DNA of 6,425 nucleotides from an uncultured Cocleimonas sp. (GTDB lineage: Bacteria; Pseudomonadota; Gammaproteobacteria; Thiotrichales; Thiotrichaceae). The notes below the pieces were generated by a model, which was given only the letters and a program-made list of their open reading frames with translations, had not been told where the DNA came from and ran no database searches. The DNA is taken from NCBI GenBank assembly GCA_937974135.1, contig CALJIH010000107.1:1-6425 (forward strand), read 5' to 3'. Below, piece after piece: positions 1-6,027 of this stretch; position 1 is the first letter of the stretch, and each line of letters opens with the position of its first letter. The position numbers and the translations under genes are program-made.

Positions 1-1080
1 ACGTATATTTTTGAATACACGACGTTCTGTTGGCGAGGAAATAATCTGACTTAAACGGCGACCATCGATATAGCCTTGAGTTTCGGCATAGTCCCAATCA
101 TCGCGTTGTGGCGTGGCAAAAGTATTTTTGAGTTTACGTGCAATCGCAGGAATATTAAGACCTTGCTTGCTGATTCGATCGTCCAGTACTTCACGCATTT
201 CTTTTAAAAAGCTTTGACGTATAAATTTATCTGCGTATTGGATCTTGTCGTATTCCGTGGTGAAAATACTGTATTGTGCATCCATTTCATCCCAGGCTTT
301 ACTTTCACCGACGGTAACGTCACCTAGATTGTAAGATTCACCCGTATCAAAACTGACCAGCAATTTAAAATCAGGAATATCGATTTCATCCATAACCGCA
401 TCCAGATCATCCTCATCTTCACCTTCGGATAGCACTAAATGTTTAAAATTAGCAGCTAGTTCTAGTGCATGCTTGGCGTATTCGGCTTGATTGTGTTTGT
501 TTTTCTTCATGCCATATAAAGAATTACCAATCATTGGACCAATCCCCGCACGGGTATGTTCGAGCATGTCCTCGGTTTCTTCAATCACAGAAATATGATT
601 CAGTTGCGACCAAACAATTTGTGAAATGGTGTAGATAAGAATACCAACACCAGTATCGGTTAAACCTGAATGATGGTACTGCATTGACCATTCACGAAGA
701 CGATGTAATAAGTTTTTCTTCATCCCCGGATAGACATCCGGCACCAGTGAATCGATACGAAGTTGTTCCAGCATCTCGAATAGGAAACGTTCTAAGGCAG
801 TATCGGGTACTAGCGATTGATGTAGTTTTTCATCGCAAAATTTATAACGCAAATTGATGCTGTCAGACACCCCGCGCAAAGAGGTGAAACTATCTTGCTT
901 TAGGTCGGGTTGGATATAGCAGGCAAACAGTGGAACACGGTATTGATCGTTATAAAGATTACCACTTCTGAAATACAAACCACGCTTATTGGTAAACCCA
1001 CGCACCACACCACCACAAAGCTCGATGGCTTTTTGCTGTTGTTGGGATTGTGTATCCTCAGGTTGGTCTAGGTATTTCAT
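1..1080 (-). CDS. cobT: CobT, cobaltochelatase-like subunit (C-terminus cut off by window edge)
   Basis: The first 360 codons are open from ATG at 1080 to the left edge, with no stop. The product resembles the CobT subunit of the aerobic (CobN-CobS-CobT) chelatase that inserts cobalt into hydrogenobyrinate a,c-diamide; in that family CobT pairs with the AAA+ ring of CobS in the cytoplasm. Supporting segments are a CobT-like block near residues 67-85 (SLRGVSDSINLRY), a short acidic stretch at about 219-234 (EGEDEDDLD...), and a block at 337-342 (YIDGRRL) leading to SPTERRVFKN, the part that in CobT just precedes the C-terminal VWA/MIDAS domain. That metal-binding domain lies outside the window. 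The acidic linker looks much shorter than in classical CobT. The start lies 19 bases after the cobS stop, so the two are surely co-transcribed; no strong ribosome binding site is visible, which suggests translational coupling. This is not Salmonella-nomenclature CobT (phosphoribosyltransferase). Confidence 0.88.
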   Translation of the reverse strand, partial: MKYLDQPEDTQSQQQQKAIELCGGVVRGFTNKRGLYFRSGNLYNDQYRVPLFACYIQPDLKQDSFTSLRGVSDSINLRYKFCDEKLHQSLVPDTALERFLFEMLEQLRIDSLVPDVYPGMKKNLLHRLREWSMQYHHSGLTDTGVGILIYTISQIVWSQLNHISVIEETEDMLEHTRAGIGPMIGNSLYGMKKNKHNQAEYAKHALELAANFKHLVLSEGEDEDDLDAVMDEIDIPDFKLLVSFDTGESYNLGDVTVGESKAWDEMDAQYSIFTTEYDKIQYADKFIRQSFLKEMREVLDDRISKQGLNIPAIARKLKNTFATPQRDDWDYAETQGYIDGRRLSQIISSPTERRVFKNIR

Positions 1081-1099
1081 GGTTAGTTTTTGCTAAAGC

Positions 1100-2065
1100 T
1101 TAAGTAGCCGCATTCGCGAAAGACACTTCTAACTCATCATCAAAACAACGCTGATAGTATTCCGCCACTAAAGGCTTTTCATCATCGCTACATTTGTTTA
1201 GGAATGAATATTGGAATGCGGTCTGCATACTATTAAATATTTGGTAATTCTCCGCCCACGAAATCACAGTACGTGGCGACATCAGTGTGGATAAATCACC
1301 TACAGCAAAACCATTACGCGTGAGTTGCGCTAGCGTAACCATTGAGTTTAAGAGCTTTACGTTTTCAAATTCAGGAACGCGTGACGCAATGATTTTCACT
1401 TCTTCTTCAAGAGGTAGATAATTGAGAGAGGTGAGAATATCCCAACGATCCAGTTGCGCATGGTTGAGTAACTGTGCGCCTTGATATAAACCATTCAAAT
1501 TACCTTGCCCAATAGTGTTGGAGGTTGCAAACATCCGGAAGAACTTATTTGGCTTTATGACTTTATTTTGATCGAGCATGGTAAAGCTACCATCACGCTC
1601 TAGAATACGTTGAATGACAAACATTATATCTGGTCGACCTGCATCGTATTCATCAAAAATAAGTGCAACAGGACGTTGTAATGACCATGGAATAACACCT
1701 TCTTGGAATTCGGTTACCTGTTTATTGTCTTTTAATACGATCGTATCTTTACCGACCAAATCTAAGCGACTGATTTGACCATCAAGATTCAAACGCATAG
1801 TAGGCCAATTTAATTTAGCAGCAATTTGTTCAATATGGGTAGACTTACCTGTACCGTGTAAGCCCTGCACCATCACACGGCGATTAAAACCGAAACCCGC
1901 AAGAATGGCTAAGGTAACGTCTTTATTGAATTGGTAAGCGTCGTCAACCTCAGGAGTGAACTCGCTGGGTTCTTTAAAGGCTGGTACTTTTAGATTGCTA
2001 TCGATACCAAACACATCTTTTACAGAAACCATTTCCGTTGGTTCTAGATCAAGAATATCGCTCAT
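1100..2065 (-). CDS. cobS: CobS, AAA+ ATPase subunit of aerobic cobaltochelatase
   Basis: This encodes a 321-residue AAA+ ATPase of the MoxR-like CobS family, which forms an ATP-driven ring with CobT to power metal insertion by CobN. Visible landmarks are the N-terminal family block VFGIDSNLKVPAF (about 18-30), Walker A GLHGTGKST (68-76), the LVGKD segment (103-107), Walker B ALIFDEYD (134-141), a sensor-1 Asn in ATSNT (180-184), and the C-terminal SPRTVISWAEN block (263-273). The length is near that of characterised CobS proteins. An in-frame TTG at 2077 would add four residues, but ATG at 2065 is preferred: GAGA (2072-2075 on this strand) lies six bases upstream of it and overlaps the TTG. 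It is the first gene of a leftward operon with cobT. The name clashes with cobalamin synthase CobS of enteric nomenclature, which is unrelated. Confidence 0.93.
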   Translation of the reverse strand: MSDILDLEPTEMVSVKDVFGIDSNLKVPAFKEPSEFTPEVDDAYQFNKDVTLAILAGFGFNRRVMVQGLHGTGKSTHIEQIAAKLNWPTMRLNLDGQISRLDLVGKDTIVLKDNKQVTEFQEGVIPWSLQRPVALIFDEYDAGRPDIMFVIQRILERDGSFTMLDQNKVIKPNKFFRMFATSNTIGQGNLNGLYQGAQLLNHAQLDRWDILTSLNYLPLEEEVKIIASRVPEFENVKLLNSMVTLAQLTRNGFAVGDLSTLMSPRTVISWAENYQIFNSMQTAFQYSFLNKCSDDEKPLVAEYYQRCFDDELEVSFANAAT

Positions 2066-2105
2066 AAAATTTCTCAATAATGTTTAAATGAGGCCGTACT
2101 ATAAA

Positions 2106-2134
2106 CTAATAATGAAGTCAGAAACATACGCCAA
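2106..2134 (-). promoter_or_regulatory. Possible promoter for cobST
   Basis: On the minus strand TTGGCG (2129-2134) is followed after 17 bases by TATTAG (2106-2111). Each box matches the sigma-70 consensus at four of six positions. Transcription would start near 2099 and leave a leader of about 34 bases before the cobS ATG. The spacer is very AT-rich, so matches of this quality are easy to find and this one is tentative. Confidence 0.28.
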
Positions 2135-2300
2135 TTTTAAATAGTTAAATTTCGCTATAGTCGTGATAAATAACGCTAAATGATGTATTAAATTTACTTT
2201 TAAGAATTCCAACGACCAAATATAAGTATTGAAAATTAAACAACAGAATTTATGAATTATTTTCTCGAAGCAACTACACTAACTAGATAAAAGATAATAT

Positions 2301-2328
2301 TTCACTTTATAAGTAATTTATATATAAA
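2301..2328 (+). promoter_or_regulatory. Probable promoter of the LysR-type regulator gene
   Basis: TTCACT (2301-2306), a 16-base spacer and TATAAA (2323-2328) resemble a sigma-70 promoter, with four and five consensus matches. The predicted start near 2335 would give a leader of under ten bases, and no purine-rich ribosome binding site is seen before the ATG at 2343. An AT-only perfect palindrome of 18 bases (2314-2331) covers the -10 box and could be an autoregulatory operator, although palindromes of only A and T are common in such DNA. The remainder of the divergent spacer 2066-2342 shows no gene or other convincing structure. Confidence 0.4.
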
Positions 2329-2342
2329 TTAAGAACTTAACC

Positions 2343-3299
2343 ATGTCACAGCAACTTCCACCATTAAATGCGTTAAGAACCTTTGAAGCGGTTGCGCGTT
2401 TAGAAAGCTTTACTAAAGCGGCGGATGAACTATCCGTTACAAGAGCAGCTGTGAGCCATCAGATTAAAAACTTAGAAGAATATGTGGGCTTTCCATTATT
2501 TGAAAGGCACACCCGCTCGATATCATTAACCGCAGCAGGAGCAGTGGCTTTACCCAAATTACGCGAAGGTTTTAATAACATTTCAGATGCAGTTCATTTG
2601 ATGACTTCTTACCAATCTAATGAGAACTTAACGGTTTGGATGGCACCATCATTTGCTTCAAAATGGTTAGTACCTAGATTGCATGACTTTTCATTGAAGT
2701 ATCCTGATATCGATATGCAACTTCACGCAGTATCAGGATTAATTGATGATGCCGACAATAATAATGATTATTCCTTAGAAGAATTATTTCGATCAGAAGA
2801 TGCGGATGTTGTGATACGTTTTGGTGCGGGTGATTATCCTGGTTGTAAAGTGCACAAACTGTTTTCGGTTAAAGCGGTCCCTTTATGTAGCCCTGAATTA
2901 TTAGAAGATCCTGAAAAGCCCTTAAAAACCCCCGAAGACTTAGCTAATCATACCTTATTGCATGACAACACGGCCTATAAGGGCAGACCTGAATGGATTA
3001 AGTGGTTGAAGCAAGAAGGTATCGAAGGAATAAATCATGAACGTGGTTTGAAGTTTAATCATATTTCATTGGCTCTGGATGCAGCAATAGATGGTCAAGG
3101 AGTGCTTTTAGGAATCGAAGCGCTAGCAAGAAAGGATATTGAAGATGGAAGATTGGTGATTCCTTTCGATATTAGTTTACCGTTAAAAAAGTCTTATTTT
3201 GCAATACATCCTAAATCTGCAGATTCAAATCAACATGCCGTAGACTCATTTATCGAATGGATAACTGATGAAGCAAAGACAGAACCAGAAATAATTTAA
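2343..3299 (+). CDS. LysR-type transcriptional regulator, GcvA-like
   Basis: This 318-residue protein has the standard LTTR layout and length. The N-terminal segment PPLNALRTFEAVARLESFTKAA (6-27) is typical of the GcvA/AmpR branch. The helix-turn-helix spans about 22-45 (SFTKAADELSVTRAAVSHQIKNLE) and is followed by the FPLFERHTRSISLTAAG wing and linker helix. The remainder, about 90-310, is the periplasmic-binding-protein-like effector domain. Family members bind DNA as tetramers at T-N11-A dyads and usually need a small-molecule coinducer. No glycine-cleavage genes are nearby, so GcvA function is not implied; paralogues of this branch control many targets. Candidate targets in the window are the divergent cobST operon and the transcription unit immediately downstream, which carries a GGT-N11-ACC dyad. 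The start PPLN-preceding ATG is the usual family start. Confidence 0.93.
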   Translation: MSQQLPPLNALRTFEAVARLESFTKAADELSVTRAAVSHQIKNLEEYVGFPLFERHTRSISLTAAGAVALPKLREGFNNISDAVHLMTSYQSNENLTVWMAPSFASKWLVPRLHDFSLKYPDIDMQLHAVSGLIDDADNNNDYSLEELFRSEDADVVIRFGAGDYPGCKVHKLFSVKAVPLCSPELLEDPEKPLKTPEDLANHTLLHDNTAYKGRPEWIKWLKQEGIEGINHERGLKFNHISLALDAAIDGQGVLLGIEALARKDIEDGRLVIPFDISLPLKKSYFAIHPKSADSNQHAVDSFIEWITDEAKTEPEII

Positions 3300-3301
3300 C
3301 T

Positions 3302-3325
3302 ACTGGTTAGTTTTTCTCACCAAGT
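3302..3325 (+). promoter_or_regulatory. Imperfect dyad resembling a LysR-type binding site
   Basis: The arms ACTGGTTAG and CTCACCAAGT flank a five-T centre and form an inverted repeat with one mismatch and one bulged base. Inside it is GGT-N11-ACC (3305-3321), which fits the general T-N11-A LTTR box. Its centre (about 3313) lies some 64 bases before the predicted start of the downstream RNA, the usual position of an LTTR recognition site. It begins only three bases after the lysR stop codon, so it may instead be a 3'-end hairpin of the regulator mRNA. Confidence 0.35.
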
Positions 3326-3342
3326 GGGTAATTTTTAATCGC

Positions 3343-3370
3343 TTGTTAGAAATTCTAAAAGCTTTATATT
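3343..3370 (+). promoter_or_regulatory. Probable promoter inside the lysR-YHS gap
   Basis: TTGTTA (3343-3348), a 16-base spacer and TATATT (3365-3370) match the sigma-70 consensus at four and five positions. The predicted start is near 3377-3378, inside a perfect 12-base palindrome TAACCATGGTTA (3373-3384). There is no ribosome binding site after it, and the next strong structure is a terminator about 70 bases on, so its product should be a short transcript. Confidence 0.42.
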
Positions 3371-3377
3371 ACTAACC

Positions 3378-3483
3378 ATGGTTACGAAGTTGTTCTTAGC
3401 AACTTTAAAAACACCCTCGAAGTGGGTTTCATACTTCTCCTCCTTTTGAACCGCTAACTACTTTGTACTTGGCGGTTTTTTTT
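3378..3483 (+). ncRNA. Candidate small RNA with anti-Shine-Dalgarno stretch
   Basis: The predicted transcript of about 105 bases is bounded by a promoter-like pair and a terminator with eight Ts. Hairpin 1 is AAGTTG (3387-3392) with CAACTT (3400-3405), extendable by T-A and G-U pairs to a three-base loop. Hairpin 2 is GAAGT (3419-3423) with ACTTC (3433-3437), competing with ACCC (3413-3416) and GGGT (3424-3427). An unpaired CTCCTCCTTTT (3437-3447) follows, complementary to GGAGG-type ribosome binding sites, and then the terminator stem. This layout is typical of trans-acting small RNAs. I do not recognise the family. Alternatives are the 3' untranslated region of lysR, or a leaderless message for a 23-codon frame (3378-3449). 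Confidence 0.35.
3449..3483 (+). terminator. Rho-independent terminator
   Basis: AACCGC (3449-3454) pairs with GCGGTT (3472-3477); an inner TAC/GTA pair with a three-base loop stacks across a 4x4 internal loop. Eight Ts (3476-3483) follow. It ends the candidate small RNA and any read-through from lysR. Confidence 0.75.
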
Positions 3484-3511
3484 GTCTGAAATTTATGTAA
3501 AGCCCTATAAT
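3482..3511 (+). promoter_or_regulatory. Probable promoter of the YHS-domain gene
   Basis: TTGTCT (3482-3487), an 18-base spacer and a perfect TATAAT (3506-3511) form a convincing sigma-70 promoter. The -35 box overlaps the T-tract of the preceding terminator. Transcription from about 3518 would give a leader of some 95 bases. That leader contains a small inverted repeat, GCATC (3534-3538) with GATGC (3552-3556), which competes with CATCT (3535-3539) and AGATG (3548-3552). Confidence 0.55.
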
Positions 3512-3613
3512 AAATGGTATAAATTATAAAAAAGCATCTATTCGTTAAGATGATGCGTTTAAAGCTTCATAGAAAACATACTATTAAATAAAACAAAATA
3601 AAGGATATTAACA

Positions 3614-4096
3614 ATGCATTCAAACACAGAAAATAAATGGTTAGGGCTATTTTTAGGAGCAATAACCACGTTCATCATTTCATTAAGTGCACCTGCTTTT
3701 GCCAAAGGCGATGTTTTTGTAAACAGCAATGCTGTAGCAATCAAAGGGTATGATACTGTTGCATATTTTGTGAGTTCAAAACCACAAAAAGGTAACAAAC
3801 AATTTTCACATGTTCATGCGGGTAATACTTGGTTATTTGCAAACGAAGCGAATAAGAAAGCTTTCATGGCTAATCCTGTTGCTTACATGCCTCAATATGG
3901 TGGGCATTGTGCTTTTGCCGCGAGTAAAAATGCTATCGCTCCGACAGACCCAAAGGCTTGGACGATTCGAGATGGTAAGTTATACCTAAACTATAGTTTA
4001 AGCGTTAGAGATACATGGTTACCAGATGTAGCAAAAAACATTATCAAGAGCGATAAAAACTGGCCTGGTCTTGCAAAACAAGTGAGTACTTACTAA
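3614..4096 (+). CDS. Exported YHS-domain protein
   Basis: The product has 160 residues. Residues 9-30 form a hydrophobic segment ending in SAPAFA, a good signal peptidase I site, so the mature protein of about 130 residues should be periplasmic. The YHS-type domain follows: NAVAIKGYDTVAYF (39-52), NTWLFANEANKKAF (71-84), YMPQYGGHCAFAAS (91-104, with the single Cys99), and the family tail DPKAWTIRDGKLYLNY (112-127). Many bacterial exported proteins share this layout. Their biochemical role is poorly known; the related TRASH/YHS folds bind metals, so a metal or redox role is only a guess. AAGGA (3601-3605) lies eight bases before the ATG. It is a single-gene unit with its own promoter and terminator. 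Confidence 0.87.
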   Translation: MHSNTENKWLGLFLGAITTFIISLSAPAFAKGDVFVNSNAVAIKGYDTVAYFVSSKPQKGNKQFSHVHAGNTWLFANEANKKAFMANPVAYMPQYGGHCAFAASKNAIAPTDPKAWTIRDGKLYLNYSLSVRDTWLPDVAKNIIKSDKNWPGLAKQVSTY

Positions 4097-4132
4097 TTTT
4101 AATGATCTAAATTGATAACAAATAAAGACTGT

Positions 4133-4171
4133 AAAGCACGTTACTGATCAAACAGTATCGTGCTTTTTTTT
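4133..4171 (+). terminator. Rho-independent terminator after the YHS gene
   Basis: AAAGCACG (4133-4140) pairs with CGTGCTTT (4159-4166). After one T-T mismatch TACTG (4142-4146) pairs with CAGTA (4153-4157), closing a six-base loop. Eight Ts run to 4171. Confidence 0.88.
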
Positions 4172-4175
4172 ATTC

Positions 4176-4198
4176 TCAAAGACACCCCCCTACTTTTG
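4176..4198. repeat. C-rich intergenic element, copy 1
   Basis: The copy reads TCAAAG, ACA, six Cs, then TACTTTTG. It matches the copy at 6028-6051 except for one missing C after TCAAAG and one T in place of a C. It lies five bases past the YHS gene terminator. No function is known to me; it could be a dispersed repeat or a protein-binding site. Confidence 0.6.
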
Positions 4199-4221
4199 CT
4201 AAGTTTTTCTTTTTTCCAACT

Positions 4222-4271
4222 GCTTGATGTAGTAATTATTTTTAGGCTGGAATCGTCAAGCCTCAGCTTGA
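4222..4271 (+). promoter_or_regulatory. Three-part pairing segments upstream of the DsrE-family gene
   Basis: GCTTGATG occurs at 4222-4229 and again at 4266-4273, and TCAAGC (4256-4261) lies between and can pair with GCTTGA of either copy. The downstream pairing closes a tight CTCA loop. A further alternative is AGGCT (4244-4248) with AGCCT (4259-4263). Such exclusive pairings resemble a leader switch, but no terminator T-tract follows and no known riboswitch is recognised. No convincing promoter was found between here and the gene. The rest of 4199-4357 shows nothing more. Confidence 0.22.
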
Positions 4272-4357
4272 TGGTTTTAGCGAAACTCTTTTTCTGTTTT
4301 TTAGTCTAAGCTTATTGAAGACAATCAAAACACCCTAAATTGTAAAAGGAATCAAAA

Positions 4358-4831
4358 ATGTCATATGCAAAAATATTTTCAAGTTCAATAAAACACGTTC
4401 TTACACCATTACTAATCGCTTTCTTAATGTTGGCAGTTTTTAATTCAAATAACGTTAATTCAACTGAAAAAGAAGAAAAGAGACATCAACTGGTAATCCA
4501 AGTAAGTACTGATGATCCAAGAACACAAAAGATCGCGATGAACAATGCGGTAAATCTTCAGAAACTCTATGGTATCGATAATGTAGATATCGAAATAGTT
4601 GCATACGGGCCAGGTCTGGGAATGTTATCCAGTAAAAACGAGTATGCGAGTCGTATAAGAAGCTTAGTTGCTCAAGATATTACTTTTAGCGCCTGTATGA
4701 ATACCATGAATAATATTAAGAAAAAGACGGGTAAAGAAGTGGTTCTCACTGAGGGTGTAGAGTCAGTTACAGCTGGCGTCGCAAGAATTATGGAGTTGCA
4801 AGAAGCAGGATACGCTTATATTCGACCTTAA
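4358..4831 (+). CDS. DsrE/DsrF-family protein with N-terminal membrane segment
   Basis: The product has 157 residues. A hydrophobic stretch (about 14-29) after a short basic N-terminus is a signal peptide or single membrane anchor, placing the rest in the periplasm. Residues 43-157 match the DsrE-like fold of the COG1416 type: HQLVIQVSTDDPRTQKIAMNNAVNLQ, then DIEIVAYGPGLGML, then an AxxM region with the lone Cys113 (FSACMNTM), and the typical end AGVARIMELQEAGYAYIRP. DsrE and TusD proteins carry sulfur as persulfide on a conserved cysteine, and Cys113 sits at the family position. A role in sulfur transfer is inferred, and most exported members have no tested function. AAAAGGA (4344-4350) lies seven bases before the ATG. 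It is a single-gene unit with its own terminator. Confidence 0.88.
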   Translation: MSYAKIFSSSIKHVLTPLLIAFLMLAVFNSNNVNSTEKEEKRHQLVIQVSTDDPRTQKIAMNNAVNLQKLYGIDNVDIEIVAYGPGLGMLSSKNEYASRIRSLVAQDITFSACMNTMNNIKKKTGKEVVLTEGVESVTAGVARIMELQEAGYAYIRP

Positions 4832-4850
4832 TTTTTATAGACATATTACA

Positions 4851-4879
4851 AAAAGCTCTGTTTTTCAGAGCTTTTTTTT
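4851..4879 (+). terminator. Rho-independent terminator after the DsrE-family gene
   Basis: AAAAGCTCTG (4851-4860) pairs perfectly with CAGAGCTTTT (4866-4875) around a five-T loop, and the T-tract runs to 4879. The A-tract before it could let it work on the other strand as well. Confidence 0.92.
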
Positions 4880-4963
4880 GCATAGAATTTATATTTAGTT
4901 TATGTCATAAAAAAAAGATCAAAAATCATGCATCCAAACTCCTATTTGATACGTATGGCATTG

Positions 4964-4981
4964 ATGGTATTTCAATACCAT
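4964..4981. promoter_or_regulatory. Inverted repeat upstream of the lipoprotein gene
   Basis: ATGGTAT (4964-4970) and ATACCAT (4975-4981) form a perfect seven-base inverted repeat around TTCA, 45 bases before the lipoprotein ATG. TATGG (4954-4958) and CCATA (4978-4982) give an overlapping alternative. It could be an operator or a leader hairpin. Promoter boxes here are weak; TTGATA (4946-4951) and TAGAAT (4981-4986) are not at proper spacing. Confidence 0.3.
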
Positions 4982-5026
4982 AGAATAAATAATTAAAAAT
5001 CAATACTTTACAAATAGGATAATTCA

Positions 5027-5944
5027 ATGAAAAAATTAATCAAAGCTTCAATTCCAGCTGCTATAGCCTTGAGCTTGGTCGCTTGTGGTGGTGGTAGTAG
5101 TAATGACAATGATAATTTAGCTCGAATGACTTTAAGCACAACTAATCTTGAAAACCTAGGTCCAGATTTTGACTATGAAGGTTGGATTATTGTGGATGGT
5201 AGTGCCGTATCAACGGGAAAATTTGATATCGTTAATGGAGCAACCGAGCCTGCGAGCTTCGATTTAGATTTAACCCAAGCAAATGCAGCATCAACATTTG
5301 TATTAACCATTGAACCAACAGAAAATGACCCTGCAGGACCTGCTGACACGCATATTTTAGCTGGTGATATTAGCAACGGTGTTGCTGAGATAGTCACCGA
5401 TCATCCTGGTGCTTTTAGTAGTGATTTTACTGAATCTGCAGGCTCTTTCATCATTGCCACACCAACCAATGGCAATGTGACACCTAACCAAGGTATTTGG
5501 TATTTAGACCGAACAGCGACAGCAAGCGGTGGTCCTGAAGCCAGTCTAACGCTTCCGACTTTACCCGCAGGCTGGCAATATGAAGGGTGGGTAGTTGGTG
5601 ACAATGGCCCAGTAAGTACAGGCACGTTTATCAGCCCTAATGGCGCAGATAGCGATAACGCAGGTTCAACAGCAGGCACCGATGCTAATGGTAATGTAAA
5701 TGCTGGCCCTCCTTTCCCGGGACAAGACTTTGTGAACCCTATCGGTGTGGTATTGACTGGACAAGCAGCGGTTATTTCTGTTGAACCTTTACCAGATAAT
5801 TCACCAGCACCGTTTTCAATGAAACCATTAAGAGGAGATATTGCAGCGGCGGTACTACCACCAGCTGAAGGTACAGATGATATGCCACTGACAAATATTT
5901 CAGCAGGTAACTTACCCTCTGCTACGGTAAATATTGAATTTTAA
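5027..5944 (+). CDS. Lipoprotein with two tandem RskA-like (anti-sigma-K C-terminal) domains
   Basis: The product has 305 residues. A basic start (MKKLIK), a hydrophobic segment and the lipobox LVAC with Cys20 mark a lipoprotein; the Gly/Ser/Asn/Asp-rich stretch after Cys20 is a typical flexible linker. Two copies of a domain follow. Copy 1 has YEGWIIVDGSAVSTGKF (50-66), FVLTIEP (91-97) and ILAGD (110-114). Copy 2 has LPTLPAGWQYEGWVVGDNG (176-194), PVSTGTF (195-201), VISVEP (249-254) and PLRGD (267-271). The YEGW...G.PVSTG.F and EP motifs resemble the extracytoplasmic domain of anti-sigma-K factors (RskA). No sigma-binding zinc-finger domain, membrane helix or sigma gene is present, so an anti-sigma role is unlikely here. 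AGGA (5016-5019) lies seven bases before the ATG. It is a single-gene unit. The true function is unknown. Confidence 0.82.
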   Translation: MKKLIKASIPAAIALSLVACGGGSSNDNDNLARMTLSTTNLENLGPDFDYEGWIIVDGSAVSTGKFDIVNGATEPASFDLDLTQANAASTFVLTIEPTENDPAGPADTHILAGDISNGVAEIVTDHPGAFSSDFTESAGSFIIATPTNGNVTPNQGIWYLDRTATASGGPEASLTLPTLPAGWQYEGWVVGDNGPVSTGTFISPNGADSDNAGSTAGTDANGNVNAGPPFPGQDFVNPIGVVLTGQAAVISVEPLPDNSPAPFSMKPLRGDIAAAVLPPAEGTDDMPLTNISAGNLPSATVNIEF

Positions 5945-5950
5945 AGATCA

Positions 5951-6004
5951 TACTTCAAATCAAAAAAGGCTCTGATATTCAGAGCCTTTTTTTTATTTGA
6001 AGTA
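5951..6004. terminator. Long bidirectional terminator between convergent genes
   Basis: The inner stem pairs AAAAAAGGCTCTG (5962-5974) with CAGAGCCTTTTTT (5980-5992) around ATATT. After a small internal loop, TACTTCAAAT (5951-5960) pairs with ATTTGAAGTA (5995-6004), giving about 23 base pairs in all. The T-tract (5987-5994) serves the lipoprotein gene, and the A-tract (5962-5967) provides six Us for transcripts from the rhodanese gene. Confidence 0.93.
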
Positions 6005-6027
6005 TAAATATATTTATGCTGAGCTTA

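Noticed and set aside
2066..2077. TTG at 2077 as the cobS start
   Set aside because: The ATG at 2065 has GAGA at good spacing, and that site overlaps the TTG; family proteins also do not need the extra four residues.
2343..3299. Naming the LysR gene gcvA
   Set aside because: The N-terminus is GcvA-like, but many paralogues share it and no glycine-cleavage gene is in the window.
1080..3315. 12-base identity TGGTTAGTTTTT at 1080-1091 and 3304-3315
   Set aside because: A match of this length between two sites is expected by chance in AT-rich DNA of this size, and the contexts differ (cobST junction versus lysR 3' end).
3559..3798. 79-codon open frame on the minus strand
   Set aside because: It lies antisense over the promoter leader and signal peptide region of the YHS gene, shows no recognisable domain, and is explained as a shadow frame.
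5173..5397. 74-codon open frame on the minus strand
   Set aside because: It is fully inside the lipoprotein gene, whose own frame has clear domain repeats; no independent support.
5401..5679. 92-codon open frame on the minus strand
   Set aside because: It is antisense to the lipoprotein gene, with a Pro/Leu/Ser-rich composition that mirrors its codons; no ribosome binding site or family match.
4851..5992. Shared CTCTG/CAGAG core in the terminators at 4851-4879 and 5962-5994
   Set aside because: Only the short stem core is shared, loops and flanks differ, and such GC-rich stems recur in terminators, so duplication is not supported.
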